Assembly (NCBI GenBank): GCA_026645815.1
Contig: JAPKMR010000006.1
Coordinates: 1-64,000 of the forward strand
DNA from: Anaerolineae bacterium
GTDB taxonomy: Bacteria; Chloroflexota; Anaerolineae; B4-G1; SLSP01
Reading direction: 5' to 3'
Length of the DNA stretch: 64,000 bases
Of this stretch, positions 42,298-52,520 are shown one piece after another (position 1 is the stretch's first letter; every line of letters starts with the position of its first letter). Position numbers and translations under genes: made by a program. Under the pieces are notes generated by a model that was not told where the DNA came from, did no database searches, and was given only the letters and a program-made list of their open reading frames with translations.

Positions 42298-44052
42298 TTG
42301 TTTCTATTGCAAGCAAAATCAGTCTTCGGGATCTATAGAAGATACCTGCACGGATTAGCTGTTGTGTTGCTTATGTTAGTGGGAATGAAAGTTTTTGCGC
42401 TTGCAAGCATGTTTCATGTGAATTCCGCTATGTTGGATTTTCGGAACATGTTGGTGGAGCAGGAGCCTCGGGTACCTGACATCTATCCATTTTATGGGTT
42501 ATTTGAGGGCGATTCCAGAATTATTCATATTGCAGATGTGCTGGAACGTGCGGTTGTTCTTTCACGGGAATCCCTCACTGCATCTTGGGCCTTAGGGCGA
42601 GTGGCACTGACCTCCGGCAGTGCTGATCGTGCTACTGAGGTGCTTGAGGGGTGGATAGATAAAGTTCAATGGAATCCCTTGTTGTACATGGATCTGTTGA
42701 CTTCATTCGACAAAACCCGCGCTATCATGAATGTGGTCAAGGTTTATGAGTCAGTTCCCGCGCTATCAGTGCCGACCATGGGTAGTGATATTGTGGCATT
42801 GGCGTACATGGATCTCAGTTTGACCATTGAGACGGAGCAGGAAAAGTCTGACGCGCTAAAGCATGCGGTGACGTTGCGTCCGGGGGATTTATATGTCAAT
42901 TATCATTTGTGGAAACTCGCTCAGAAGAGCGATGCCCAAACGACTGCCGGATATCGCGAGGCTTTGATCCACTATTCGTTTGAAGCGGTGAATCCAACAG
43001 ATACGCGGTTGTTGGATTATGCAATGGAAGTTGTGCCCGCTTTACGTGCGGATGGAGTTTGGGATCGCGATCAGCTCAGCAATCTTGTTTCGTATCTGGT
43101 CTGGCGTCATGGCTCCCTGTTGAGCGTGCAGAATCTGTTACAGGAATTGGCGCAGCTTCATCCCTCTGAACCAGAATGGTCTTTCTTCCTGGGTGAAGCC
43201 TTCCATCGTCATGGAGATTGGGTCAGGGCAGAGCAGGCATATTTGCAGGCACTGAGCATAGATCCGGGTTATGCTACGGCTTACTTGCGGCTGGGATTAG
43301 TGAGTGAGGTCCGCTGCACAGGGAATGATTCGGCATGTGATACCGCGGCGTTCGAATGGTATTCTCAGTATTATGCACTGGCTCCGGATGATGTATTCGC
43401 TTTAATGAGGCTTGTGCAGTTATGTGAGGACACTGGATGCTACGATCTCGAGCTTTGGCGTGAAGAATTGCGGACGCATACCGATGGACGACTTTTTGTC
43501 GCAAATCAACTGGGTGTGCCGGTGGATACTGTTCGCTTAGGGCCCAACTTGGTGTCAAATGCGGATTTTGATAGGTGGGACGGCGTGAATCCAGTAGGAT
43601 GGAATCTTGACAGTTATAGTGGGCAGAATCGGGATCGTGGATTATATGCTGCGGGTGAAGATTCCCTGTTATCCGAGTTGGGAACAGCTCGCATTATTGC
43701 CCTCTGGGAACGTGTTGTGCCGGAGCAAGCCAGGACCTATGCGGAATACATCGGGGAGGCTCATCCCTATGGTGATGAGCGATATCTTATTTCGCTCCGT
43801 TATGCTTCTCAAGATCTAGATAATCTGGACTTGGTATACCTGGGTGAAAACACCGTGGCGGGCGAAATACGACTCGCGTATGCGGGCGTTAAGGATACCA
43901 ATCGTCAATGGTCTGTTAAACACATACTGATTGATGGCGCTTCAATCCCGACACCTCTTACACCGCTGATTCGCAACTGGGGACAAGGTCAGTTGTGGAT
44001 TGATGCTTTTGAGATCAGACCCGTTGTTTTGCAGGGAGAGACAGACAGGTGA
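42298..44052 (+). CDS. Membrane-anchored TPR protein with a C-terminal carbohydrate-binding-like domain
   Basis: I do not recognise a named family. The 584-residue product starts with TTG, has one N-terminal membrane helix (about residues 17-40), then helical TPR-like repeats (EPEWSFFLGEAFHRHGDWVRAEQAYLQALSIDPGYATAYLRLG near 295-340), and ends with a beta-rich part beginning NLVSNADFDRWDGVNPVGWN, a pattern typical of carbohydrate-binding jelly rolls. Its stop overlaps the next start (GTGA), placing it in the polysaccharide operon. It may act as a scaffold for polymer assembly or export. Base composition is lower in G+C than the flanking genes. Confidence 0.7.
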   Translation: MFLLQAKSVFGIYRRYLHGLAVVLLMLVGMKVFALASMFHVNSAMLDFRNMLVEQEPRVPDIYPFYGLFEGDSRIIHIADVLERAVVLSRESLTASWALGRVALTSGSADRATEVLEGWIDKVQWNPLLYMDLLTSFDKTRAIMNVVKVYESVPALSVPTMGSDIVALAYMDLSLTIETEQEKSDALKHAVTLRPGDLYVNYHLWKLAQKSDAQTTAGYREALIHYSFEAVNPTDTRLLDYAMEVVPALRADGVWDRDQLSNLVSYLVWRHGSLLSVQNLLQELAQLHPSEPEWSFFLGEAFHRHGDWVRAEQAYLQALSIDPGYATAYLRLGLVSEVRCTGNDSACDTAAFEWYSQYYALAPDDVFALMRLVQLCEDTGCYDLELWREELRTHTDGRLFVANQLGVPVDTVRLGPNLVSNADFDRWDGVNPVGWNLDSYSGQNRDRGLYAAGEDSLLSELGTARIIALWERVVPEQARTYAEYIGEAHPYGDERYLISLRYASQDLDNLDLVYLGENTVAGEIRLAYAGVKDTNRQWSVKHILIDGASIPTPLTPLIRNWGQGQLWIDAFEIRPVVLQGETDR

Positions 44053-45428
44053 ATGTTTTCCAGTCGGGGGCGCTAATGAAGCCAATCTCCAGATCTGCTG
44101 AGGTTAAGCGAAAGCAAGGTCTGGAGAATACTCTCGTTGATGGTGAGTGGGTTTATGCTCATGCGTGGTCTGCACGGGTACGGTTGTTACCTGTTGTTTT
44201 CTTCTTGACTTATTTGAGCTTCACTGTCTTTTTGTTTGCCTTTGGTCCTTGGCCCTATCCAGTTCATGATAGTACGAATCTGTATTTTTTTCTCGCCTGT
44301 GCACATTTTGCATTGTTCGTCGGATACCTAAGCGCTGCATTCAAAAATGCTGGCGGATATTATGGTCATTGTTCGATACATCGGCTGATAATCCTAAGCA
44401 CTTTTGTCAACCTGCTATTCCTTATCCCGACCTCGCTATTCAGAACTGGAAGCGTTATTCCGCCTGTATGGAACGCATTCCGAAATCTTGGAGGAGCCTA
44501 TACTGCGTCGCGTTTGTTACGCCAAGAACAGACTCCAATTGTTGAGTATATCAGAGCAGTTTTTGGGCCAATCATGTTTCTTTTGTTGCCCCTTGTCGTT
44601 TTCTATTGGAAAAAACTGGGATTGAGGACTCGATTCATTTCGCTAGTTGCTATGGCTGGAAATATCATGATTGGGCTGTCAATTGGTGCAAATAGAGAAT
44701 TGTTCTTCCCTTTGTTTCTTTTAATTTTACTATCCTTTGTCCGTTACATATCTGAATCTCGTAAATTGAAGCTCAATCGATACATAGTGCCTGCGATTGT
44801 TGTTGCCTTCATATTTATTGTTTTTTTTACTAATACAATGTTATCGAGAGGTTCGGGTTCGGTTTCCTATTATTTTGCTCCTCTTCGCATATTTGCAGAT
44901 GAGAATCACGTACTGATCAGAAATCTACCTGAGATGGCCAAATTCGCTTTTGTGCGCCTTTCAGGTTATTTGTCTCAAGGGTACTATGCACTTTATCTAT
45001 CTTTGGAGAAACCTTTTATACCGATGTTTGGCGTGGGCAATTCCATGTTTTTGACCCGGCAGGCAATCAGGATTACCGGTTTTCAGGAATTGGCGTACAT
45101 GTCTTATCCGGACCGAATATTATTGGCGGATGGTTGGGATTCCTACCATCAATATACAACAATGTATCCCTGGATTGCTTCTGATGTGTCATTCCCAGGT
45201 GTCATAGTTGTTATGTTTGTTCTTGGTAGATTGATGGCTCAATCATGGCTGGATACTTTGCAATCTAAGAACCCATTTGCTGTTGCTGTATTTTGCCAAT
45301 TTTGCATCATGTTGGTCGCAGCACCGACTGTGAACTGGGTGGTGAATAGTGCCGAAGGTTTTACAACCTTCTGGGGGCTACTGATTATTTGGGCATTTAC
45401 ACGAAAACGATATCGATTGGTCTCGTAG
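44049..45428 (+). CDS. O-antigen polymerase-like membrane protein
   Basis: A 459-residue protein with about ten to twelve hydrophobic segments, two long loops and no soluble domain. Its size, topology and place beside a flippase and glycosyltransferases suit a Wzy-type polymerase, which are too diverse in sequence for firm naming. GTG at 44049 (GGAGAGACAG before it) overlaps the upstream stop; an ATG at 44076 is an alternative start. The gene is visibly A+T-rich, as is usual for such polymerases. Confidence 0.7.
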   Translation: MNVFQSGALMKPISRSAEVKRKQGLENTLVDGEWVYAHAWSARVRLLPVVFFLTYLSFTVFLFAFGPWPYPVHDSTNLYFFLACAHFALFVGYLSAAFKNAGGYYGHCSIHRLIILSTFVNLLFLIPTSLFRTGSVIPPVWNAFRNLGGAYTASRLLRQEQTPIVEYIRAVFGPIMFLLLPLVVFYWKKLGLRTRFISLVAMAGNIMIGLSIGANRELFFPLFLLILLSFVRYISESRKLKLNRYIVPAIVVAFIFIVFFTNTMLSRGSGSVSYYFAPLRIFADENHVLIRNLPEMAKFAFVRLSGYLSQGYYALYLSLEKPFIPMFGVGNSMFLTRQAIRITGFQELAYMSYPDRILLADGWDSYHQYTTMYPWIASDVSFPGVIVVMFVLGRLMAQSWLDTLQSKNPFAVAVFCQFCIMLVAAPTVNWVVNSAEGFTTFWGLLIIWAFTRKRYRLVS

Positions 45429-45433
45429 AGAAC

Positions 45434-46381
45434 ATGCAGATAGACGCGCACATTGTTGAACCTCTGGTTTATGTAATTGTGATTACCTTCAATGGTAAGC
45501 ATCACCTGGAGTTGTGTTTACCCTCGCTTCAAAGAACTGTTTATCCCAATTATCGGATTATGTTAGTGGATAATGCCTCTCATGATGGTTCATCTGAGTA
45601 TGTGGAAGAACATTTCCCAGATGTGCGTATTATTCGGAATGCAAAGAATTACGGATTCGCAAAGGGGAATAACATTGCCATGCAAATTGCCCTCCGCGAA
45701 GGCGCTCAGTATGTATGCTTGTTGAACGATGATACTAAAATTCTTGATCCTAATTGGTTACAACACGCCACTAAGATTGCTGGACATAGCTCCAACGTAG
45801 GAATGGTAGGGTTTGAACTGACTACCGATACGGCATCCGCTTTGCCGACTGAGGTAATCGCAAAAGATGTGCAGCGGATTTCCGGTTGTGCTTTACTTAT
45901 CAAAAGAGAGGTGTTGGAAAGATTAGGATATTTTGATGAGGTTTATTTTGCCTACGCTGAGGAAAGTGATTTGGAAGCGCGAGCTATAAAGGCTGGCTAT
46001 CGTCTACAGGAGCTTAACATTCCACTGTATCATAAGGGCAGTGGCTCTTTTTCGCAGTTTCCGGTCAAATTCGCCTTTCTATTTATTCGGAATTGGTTGC
46101 GTTTTTCAATTAAGCAGGAATCCTTAGGAAAAGCTCTTATGCGACCTTTTATCATCTTTGATCTGTTATGTAATCCTTTCCCGTTTCGGAGGGACTCGGC
46201 GGGCATTTCTGTGATACGGGAAAAAATCGATACCGGATCTTGGGGAACCAACATGCTTTTACTTATCGCGGCTGTGTTATGGAACATAATCTACTTGCCG
46301 CAGAGTTTATTTATGCGGTGTCGAGAACATGCCAAAATAAAACTGGCTCGGAAGTTATCGTGCGGGGTCGATTTCCTGTAA
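45434..46381 (+). CDS. Family 2 glycosyltransferase
   Basis: A 315-residue GT-A enzyme: VIVITFNGKHHLELCLPSL at the N-terminus, LVDNASHDGSSEYV, then the DxD-like LLNDDTKILDPNWL and ISGCALLIKREVLERLGYFDE. The arrangement is typical of rhamnosyl- and related transferases that build surface polysaccharides from nucleotide sugars. Its ATG lies 5 bp after the polymerase gene. The last 70 residues contain a hydrophobic stretch (MLLLIAAVLWNIIYLPQSLF) that may hold it at the membrane. Confidence 0.85.
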   Translation: MQIDAHIVEPLVYVIVITFNGKHHLELCLPSLQRTVYPNYRIMLVDNASHDGSSEYVEEHFPDVRIIRNAKNYGFAKGNNIAMQIALREGAQYVCLLNDDTKILDPNWLQHATKIAGHSSNVGMVGFELTTDTASALPTEVIAKDVQRISGCALLIKREVLERLGYFDEVYFAYAEESDLEARAIKAGYRLQELNIPLYHKGSGSFSQFPVKFAFLFIRNWLRFSIKQESLGKALMRPFIIFDLLCNPFPFRRDSAGISVIREKIDTGSWGTNMLLLIAAVLWNIIYLPQSLFMRCREHAKIKLARKLSCGVDFL

Positions 46382-46470
46382 TTAACGTTTGTGGACAGGA
46401 ATAGATTTGAGTGGCAAGAGTGGGCATGACTAACGGTTGCTTGATTTAACAACTTGAAGGATATCTGTTG

Positions 46471-47847
46471 ATGAGAAAAGCAAAAACACCTAATTTACAC
46501 AGCATCATTCCCAATCTTGTGACAAGGATCGGTAAATTGGGTGGGCTTCGAGGTACAGTATTCACGAATTTCGCGTCTTTGGGATTGAATTCTTTGACTT
46601 CTGTGGTTGCCGCACGATTGCTTGGACCAGAAGGTCGTGGAGAATTGGCTGCGATTCAGAATTTAGCAATCTTTGCCATTTCTTTCGGAACTCTAGGCAT
46701 ACCTACTGCCACAGCCTACTATGCGGGAAAGTTCCCCGAGCGGGCCAATACTATATCCTTGACATCTCAAGTCTTTCTTTTGTTACTCTCTGTTCCTGTG
46801 TATGTTTGTATATGGTTTCTTGCACCGCAATTGTTACGTTCTCAGAGTGAGTATGTGATTCGCAGTGCGAGAATTTTCTTGATCTTAATCTTTATTCAGT
46901 TTGCAGGCTGCCTCCCATATTCTGTGTTGCGTGGATTGGGAAAATTGACAACATGGAATATTGTGAGAGTTCAGTTTTCGGTTTTGTGGTTATCCGTCTT
47001 TGTCATTGGGTATATAAGTGGCAGGATATCTGCGTTGTTTGTGGCCTATGGGTATTTGGTTGCGATGTTGTTTCACAATATAACGTGGATGCTTGCGATG
47101 GCATTTACGGTCAAGGGCCCCTACCAACTAGATTTGAAATTGCTTCCAGGTATTTTGCGTTACGGTCTGCCCTCTATGCTTACCGGCGTCCCGCGAGAAT
47201 TGAATCTGCGAATAGATCAATTGTTAATGGCAACCTTTCTTCCATCAGAGACTTTGGGATTGTATGTAGTAGCTGTCGCTTGGAGTGGATTGCTGTCCCC
47301 AGTGATGGGTTCATTTGCTCAGATTGCGTTTCCTCATCTCGCAGCGTTACGTGAGGGACAAGATCAAAAGGATTTCTTGCAATGTACCCTGCGTAAGAGT
47401 GTATTGATTGGTGTGTTATTCGGAATTCCACTGACAGTTGCCTCTGTCATGGTTATCCCTGCAGTGTATGGTGTAGTATTCAGGGCGTCTGTTCCCGCAG
47501 CAATGGTGCTGGTTTGCGCCAGTTTTGTCTCTAATCTGAATAACATATTGGGAGAATCGTTTCGTGGATTAGGCATGCCTAAATGGCCGATGCTTGCGGA
47601 GACTGTAGGACTGGTGAGCACTATAGGCTCTTTGTTGCTCTTGTTGCCGCGCTATGGATTATTGGGTGCTGCTATAGCTTCATTGATCAGCTATAGCATC
47701 GTTTTTGCTATCTTTGTGGTATTGCTCAGGTGCAAGGTGGCTCTATCATTTGTGTCGACATTTATCCCTGGAGAACAGGAGATGAGGATGCTGTGTGGGT
47801 ATTTGACTAGAATATGGACTTTTCGAGTATCTGGAGACTTGAAGTAG
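46471..47847 (+). CDS. Oligosaccharide flippase family protein (Wzx-like)
   Basis: A 458-residue membrane protein with about twelve to fourteen hydrophobic segments. GTVFTNFASLGLNSLTSVVAARLLGPEGRGELAAIQN at the start is the usual opening of the polysaccharide transporter/MATE-like flippases that move lipid-linked sugar units across the membrane. The ATG at 46471 follows AAGG; a TTG directly before it is also open. Neighbours fit a Wzx/Wzy pathway. Composition is A+T-rich. Confidence 0.85.
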   Translation: MRKAKTPNLHSIIPNLVTRIGKLGGLRGTVFTNFASLGLNSLTSVVAARLLGPEGRGELAAIQNLAIFAISFGTLGIPTATAYYAGKFPERANTISLTSQVFLLLLSVPVYVCIWFLAPQLLRSQSEYVIRSARIFLILIFIQFAGCLPYSVLRGLGKLTTWNIVRVQFSVLWLSVFVIGYISGRISALFVAYGYLVAMLFHNITWMLAMAFTVKGPYQLDLKLLPGILRYGLPSMLTGVPRELNLRIDQLLMATFLPSETLGLYVVAVAWSGLLSPVMGSFAQIAFPHLAALREGQDQKDFLQCTLRKSVLIGVLFGIPLTVASVMVIPAVYGVVFRASVPAAMVLVCASFVSNLNNILGESFRGLGMPKWPMLAETVGLVSTIGSLLLLLPRYGLLGAAIASLISYSIVFAIFVVLLRCKVALSFVSTFIPGEQEMRMLCGYLTRIWTFRVSGDLK

Positions 47848-47862
47848 TCTGAGGGTGAATCT

Positions 47863-49131
47863 ATGCATTTATTGATGAATATGTATCCTTGGTATTTGCC
47901 CAAACGTAACCGTGAATGGCTCATCCATTTCGAGTTAATGCATTTACGTGATCAGTTTCCGGATATGACGTTTTCATTGGTGAACAGTATTCCTTCCATG
48001 GCGTTGGGGAATGGCGTGTTTGCATTTCAGTATCTCTTGGGGCGAACCGGGCGTTATCGGCAGTTGTTGTCGAAATCCTACGGGTTGCACGTATTGACCA
48101 GCATGAATTGGGTACCTCAGCGGTTTATCCGCCATTCTGGTGCCGATTTGTTTTTTGGACATGAGTACTTCCCCGTCAATATCACGGAAGACTTATTGCC
48201 TACAGTTTTCGAAACAGGGATGCAATCTGATTCTGTGATCGAGTTTTTTGCCCCTAGGAAACTCGATAGGGATGAGTACGTTCGTGGCCTTCGCAGCATG
48301 AATGTGCGTATGAAGCGACATATCGCAGCGCGTTGTACGCTTATCAACGTAAGGGAACCGAGCGGCGCGGAGCGATTCAGAAGTTTATTGCCAGAATATG
48401 CTGAAAAGGTGCGCACGGTGTACCCATATTTGGATTATCTTGAACCCATATCAGAAACCGAGCTTATTACTAAACAAAAAAAAAGCGACGTTTGTCGAAT
48501 TTTGTTTGTTGGAAATCAGGCCAACCGAAAGGGCCTACCTTTCGTCGTGCGGGCAATCCAGAATCTGCCATCTGATGTTCGGGGTCAATTTGAATTCATT
48601 GTAGTGAGCCAGTTTCTTGATGGGCGTGTTGACCTTTCTAACGTTGAAGTACAGCTGTTCACCTCAAAAAAACCCTCGAATCTCGAACTTGTTTTCGGAC
48701 ACAAATTGCAAAAGCAGGGTGCGTTGTCTTTTCCGGAGGTAATTGCCTTAATGCGGTCGAGCGATGTTTTTGTTTTACCCACTTTGGCGGACACCTTCGG
48801 ATTTGTCTTTCTTGAAGCAATGGCGAGTGGGTGTGCTGTGGTGGGGCCAGCACGCGATCCTCAAGATTGGATTCTCGATTATGGTCGCGCCGGAATGTTG
48901 GTCGAGCCTACTGATCCGGATTCTATAGCTGAGGCGATTTACTTATTAGTCAAGAATCCAGAATTACGCTTAGCTTTAGCTCTTGCAGGTAGACAACGGT
49001 TCTTACTCATGTATTATCATAGAGTTGTTGGGCAGCTATACCGTGATCTTTTTGAAGAAGCTATTGATTTATGGCACGCGAATAAGCAGAATTCGCAGAA
49101 GAATTTTGGTTTTATCCCATTCAACCCATGA
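47863..49131 (+). CDS. Family 4 glycosyltransferase
   Basis: A 422-residue GT-B enzyme. The C-terminal half carries ILFVGNQANRKGLPFVVRAI, then ALMRSSDVFVLPTLADTFGFVFLEAMASGCAVV with the nucleotide-sugar-binding E-x7-E-like arrangement, and GMLVEPTDPDSIAEAI. The N-terminal acceptor domain is not closely like families I know. It overlaps the next gene by four bases (ATGA), so the two transferases are coupled. The sugar transferred is unknown. Confidence 0.82.
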   Translation: MHLLMNMYPWYLPKRNREWLIHFELMHLRDQFPDMTFSLVNSIPSMALGNGVFAFQYLLGRTGRYRQLLSKSYGLHVLTSMNWVPQRFIRHSGADLFFGHEYFPVNITEDLLPTVFETGMQSDSVIEFFAPRKLDRDEYVRGLRSMNVRMKRHIAARCTLINVREPSGAERFRSLLPEYAEKVRTVYPYLDYLEPISETELITKQKKSDVCRILFVGNQANRKGLPFVVRAIQNLPSDVRGQFEFIVVSQFLDGRVDLSNVEVQLFTSKKPSNLELVFGHKLQKQGALSFPEVIALMRSSDVFVLPTLADTFGFVFLEAMASGCAVVGPARDPQDWILDYGRAGMLVEPTDPDSIAEAIYLLVKNPELRLALALAGRQRFLLMYYHRVVGQLYRDLFEEAIDLWHANKQNSQKNFGFIPFNP

Positions 49132-50288
49132 GGATTTTACTTATTACAGATCACTATCTCCCTGGTTATAAAGCGGGGGGGCCGATCCGCACACTTGCCA
49201 ACATCACGGATACTTTGGGAGATGAATTAGAGTTCCTGGTTTTGACCTCGGACCGTGATTTATCAGGCCCACCCTATCCAAGCATTCAGCACGGCGTGTG
49301 GCAGCAGGTGGGTAAAGCACAGGTGCTATATCTGCGCCCGACCGAGAGGCGGTGGGCGTGCTGGAAGCGGCGGCTCAATGCTTTAAATTTCGATGTCATC
49401 TATCTGAACAGCTGTTTTTCTCGCCTGACCATTAGGACCCTTGCGCTCCGTTGGCTGAAGCTGATACCAGTAAAACCGATCATCCTGGCGCCAAGGGGCG
49501 AATTCTCACCAGGGGCTTTGGCGCTCAAGAAGTGCAAGAAGAAGCTCTATCTGGCGCTTACAAAAGTACTGGATTTCTACAAAGACATTATCTGGCAGGC
49601 TTCCAGCGCGTATGAACGCGAGGATATTGAGAATGTCATGAAAGGCGAGAGCCCCATAGTCGTGGTTGCTCCGAATTTGGTGCCAGTGCGTGCAAGGGAC
49701 CTGGATGCTCCACCCAAAGACATCGGCGTTCTTAAGTTAGTCTTTCTCTCGCGGGTCTCTCGCAAAAAGAACCTCGATTTTGCATTGAGACTTTTGCCCA
49801 ATTTAACGGGTCGTGTCATTTTTGATATTTATGGACCACTTGAAGATTTGGCTTACTGGAAGGAATGCCAATCCATTATTGCTCAGATGCCAACCTCTAT
49901 TGAGGTCACCTACAGAGGCGAGATCATGCCTGAGCAGGTTATGGATACGTTTAGCGATTATCACTTGTTCTTATTCCCAACGCGTGGGGAGAACTTCGGG
50001 CATGTGATTTCCGAGTCGCTGCGGGCGGGTTGCCCGGTATTGATTAGCGACACAACCCCCTGGAGAGGCTTGGAAGAGCAAAAGGCTGGGTGGATCGTTC
50101 CGCTTTCACAGCCAGAACGATTCGAGGCTGTTCTTGAAAACATGCTCCAAATGGATGATCCTGCTTTCAAGGAGTATGCTGATCATGCGCGCCGTTTTGG
50201 CGAAAGGGCAGCGAATGACCCTGTTACAATTGAGGCTAATCGCACGCTGTTTTTGACTGCGGCGAAATGTGGTAGAGAAAGGATTTAA
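49128..50288 (+). CDS. Family 4 glycosyltransferase
   Basis: A 386-residue GT-B enzyme opening with RILLITDHYLPGYKAGGPIRTLANI, a glycine-rich acceptor-side loop. The C-terminal half has LVFLSRVSRKKNLDFALRLL and YHLFLFPTRGENFGHVISESLRAGCPVLISD. Its composition returns towards the higher G+C of the later genes, marking the end of the A+T-rich core. It stops one base before the start of capE. Confidence 0.84.
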   Translation: MRILLITDHYLPGYKAGGPIRTLANITDTLGDELEFLVLTSDRDLSGPPYPSIQHGVWQQVGKAQVLYLRPTERRWACWKRRLNALNFDVIYLNSCFSRLTIRTLALRWLKLIPVKPIILAPRGEFSPGALALKKCKKKLYLALTKVLDFYKDIIWQASSAYEREDIENVMKGESPIVVVAPNLVPVRARDLDAPPKDIGVLKLVFLSRVSRKKNLDFALRLLPNLTGRVIFDIYGPLEDLAYWKECQSIIAQMPTSIEVTYRGEIMPEQVMDTFSDYHLFLFPTRGENFGHVISESLRAGCPVLISDTTPWRGLEEQKAGWIVPLSQPERFEAVLENMLQMDDPAFKEYADHARRFGERAANDPVTIEANRTLFLTAAKCGRERI

Positions 50289-50289
50289 G

Positions 50290-51297
50290 ATGAAGTTTAA
50301 TGGTCGGGTTTTGCTCATTACTGGCGGCACCGGCACCTTTGGCAACGCGGTGTTGGATCGTTACATTGGTACTGATATCCAGGAAATCCGCATCTTCTCG
50401 CGCGATGAGAAGAAGCAGCATGATATGCGGCTGGCTTACAACAACCCTAAGCTCAAATTCTACATCGGTGATGTGCGCCGCCCCGAAAGCCTGCGAGATG
50501 CGATGACGGGCGTGGATTTTGTGTTTCACGCGGCGGCGCTCAAGCAGGTGCCTTCCTGTGAGTTCTATCCCATGGAGGCGCTGCTCACCAATGCTGTGGG
50601 TACTGAGAACGTGATGAGCGCAGCGATTGCCTCAGGGGTGCAGCGGGTGGTGGTGCTTAGCACCGACAAAGCCGCCTATCCCATTAATGCGATGGGGATT
50701 TCTAAAGCGATGATGGAGAAATTGGCTGTGGCTAAGTCGCGCATTGCTGTAGAGCGCGACTGCATTATTACTATCACGCGTTATGGCAATGTTATGGCTT
50801 CGCGCGGTTCGGTCATCCCGCTTTTCATCGAGCAAATCAAGGCAGGCAAACCGCTCACGGTGACTGATTCAACGATGACGCGCTTTATGATGAGTATCAC
50901 TGATGCTGTGGATTTGGTGCTTTATGCTTTTGAGCATGGGGCCTCGGGCGATCTTTTTGTGCAGAAGGCGCCCGCTGCGACGATAGAGACTTTGGCAAAC
51001 GCGCTCAAACGGATTTTCAAGGCCGATAATCCTATCCGTGTCATCGGTACCCGGCATGGTGAGAAGAAATATGAAACGTTGCTGACCAGTGAAGAGATGC
51101 TGCGCGCAGAGGATTTGGGGAATTATTACCGTGTCCCGGCAGATAATCGCGATTTGAATTATAATCTCTACTTCACTGAGGGGCGTGAGCCGTTGTTGGA
51201 TGGCGATTATAATTCTGAAAATACCCGAAGGTTGAACGAGGACGAGATGGTGGAGATGTTGTTGAAACTGCCAGAGGTGCGGGTTGCTTTAGAATAG
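50290..51297 (+). CDS. capE: UDP-GlcNAc 4,6-dehydratase, inverting (CapE-like)
   Basis: A 335-residue SDR of the CapE/FlaA1/PseB group. It has TGGTGTFGNAV, FHAAALKQVPSCEFYP, STDKAAYPINAMGISKAMMEK (with Met in place of the usual Tyr before GxxK, normal for this group) and TRYGNVMASRGSVIPLF. It removes water from UDP-GlcNAc and inverts C5, the first step towards UDP-L-FucNAc. The ATG at 50290 follows AAAGGA; an in-frame GTG upstream overlaps the preceding gene. Followed by capF and capG in the pathway order. Confidence 0.9.
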   Translation: MKFNGRVLLITGGTGTFGNAVLDRYIGTDIQEIRIFSRDEKKQHDMRLAYNNPKLKFYIGDVRRPESLRDAMTGVDFVFHAAALKQVPSCEFYPMEALLTNAVGTENVMSAAIASGVQRVVVLSTDKAAYPINAMGISKAMMEKLAVAKSRIAVERDCIITITRYGNVMASRGSVIPLFIEQIKAGKPLTVTDSTMTRFMMSITDAVDLVLYAFEHGASGDLFVQKAPAATIETLANALKRIFKADNPIRVIGTRHGEKKYETLLTSEEMLRAEDLGNYYRVPADNRDLNYNLYFTEGREPLLDGDYNSENTRRLNEDEMVEMLLKLPEVRVALE

Positions 51298-51386
51298 GGC
51301 ATCTCGAGAACATGGGGTACGCAAAAGCGCCTTCTGAGATAACTTCTGTATACTCGATGTCTCTTGGGTGAGGATTGGAGAAAGCC

Positions 51387-52520
51387 ATGATTAAAGTAGT
51401 GATTACCGGAGCGCGCGGTTTTATTGGCAGAAATCTGGTGGCGCAGTTGGCGCCGCGCGAAGATGTTCAGGTGTTTGGTTTTGATCTGGGGCAACCGCTC
51501 CAGGATCTGGAAGCGGCACTCGCGGAGGCTGATATCGTCTATCATCTTGCCGGCGTTAACCGGCCTGAATCGGTAGAGGAATTCACGATTGGCAATGCGA
51601 CATTTACCGCGCAGGTTTGCGAAATACTGAAAGCGGGCGGACGCGCTGTGCCTTTGGTGCTCTCTTCTTCGATTCAGGCAGAGCGTGATAATCCCTACGG
51701 TCGAAGTAAATTGCAGGCTGAGGAGATGGTCAGCCGTTATGCTGAAGAAGCGCAGACCCCGGTTATCATTTACCGGTTGAAAAATGTTTTCGGCAAGTGG
51801 TGCCGGCCCAACTACAACTCCGTCGTAGCAACTTTTTGCCACAATATTGCGCACGATTTGCCGATCACCATATCCGATCCAGCAAACCGGGTAGCCCTGG
51901 TGCATGTTGATGATGTGGTCAGGTCTTTCATTGCGGAAATGCACACGGTACAATCTGCTGGCGCCTGTTTCCGCGAGGTGATTCCTGCCTTTGAGCTCAC
52001 CTTGGGTGAGTTGTCTGAATTGCTGTCTGCCTTCCGTGAAATGCGCACGACCTTGAAAGTGCCAGATCTAAGCAACCTTTTCGTCCGCAAACTTTACGGG
52101 ACTTACCTGAGCTATCTGGATAAAGATGATTTTGGTTATGCATTGCAGCAACGCTGCGATCCGCGCGGCTGTCTGGCGGAATTCATCAAATCGTCTGGGG
52201 CTGGGCAGATTTTCGTCTCCACCACTAAGCCCGGCATCACGCGCGGCAATCATTACCACCATACCAAAACCGAGAAATTCCTGGTTTTACAGGGTGAAGC
52301 GGTGATTCGCTTCCGGCATATCGAAAACGGCGAGATTCTGGAATACCGTGTTCGCGGAGAGGACTTCCGTGTGGTAGATATTCCCCCTGGATACACACAT
52401 TCCATTGAGAACACCGGAGCGGGCGACCTGGTCACTCTGTTCTGGGCCAGTGAGATTTTCAATCCGGACGTTCCCGATACACAATGGCTTCCGGTTTTGC
52501 CTGAAGGAGTCCGCGCATGA
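51387..52520 (+). CDS. capF: Bifunctional epimerase/reductase with cupin domain (CapF-like)
   Basis: A 377-residue fusion typical of CapF/WbjC. Residues 1-240 are a short SDR ([32 protein letters not shown]). Residues about 265-370 are a cupin with metal-binding histidines ([17 protein letters not shown] and [12 protein letters not shown]). In Staphylococcus CapF the cupin epimerises C3 and the SDR reduces C4, giving the L-talo sugar. The ATG at 51387 follows GGAG; a TTG 12 bp earlier is open. Its stop overlaps the capG start (ATGA). Confidence 0.9.
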   Translation: MIKVVITGARGFIGRNLVAQLAPREDVQVFGFDLGQPLQDLEAALAEADIVYHLAGVNRPESVEEFTIGNATFTAQVCEILKAGGRAVPLVLSSSIQAERDNPYGRSKLQAEEMVSRYAEEAQTPVIIYRLKNVFGKWCRPNYNSVVATFCHNIAHDLPITISDPANRVALVHVDDVVRSFIAEMHTVQSAGACFREVIPAFELTLGELSELLSAFREMRTTLKVPDLSNLFVRKLYGTYLSYLDKDDFGYALQQRCDPRGCLAEFIKSSGAGQIFVSTTKPGITRGNHYHHTKTEKFLVLQGEAVIRFRHIENGEILEYRVRGEDFRVVDIPPGYTHSIENTGAGDLVTLFWASEIFNPDVPDTQWLPVLPEGVRA

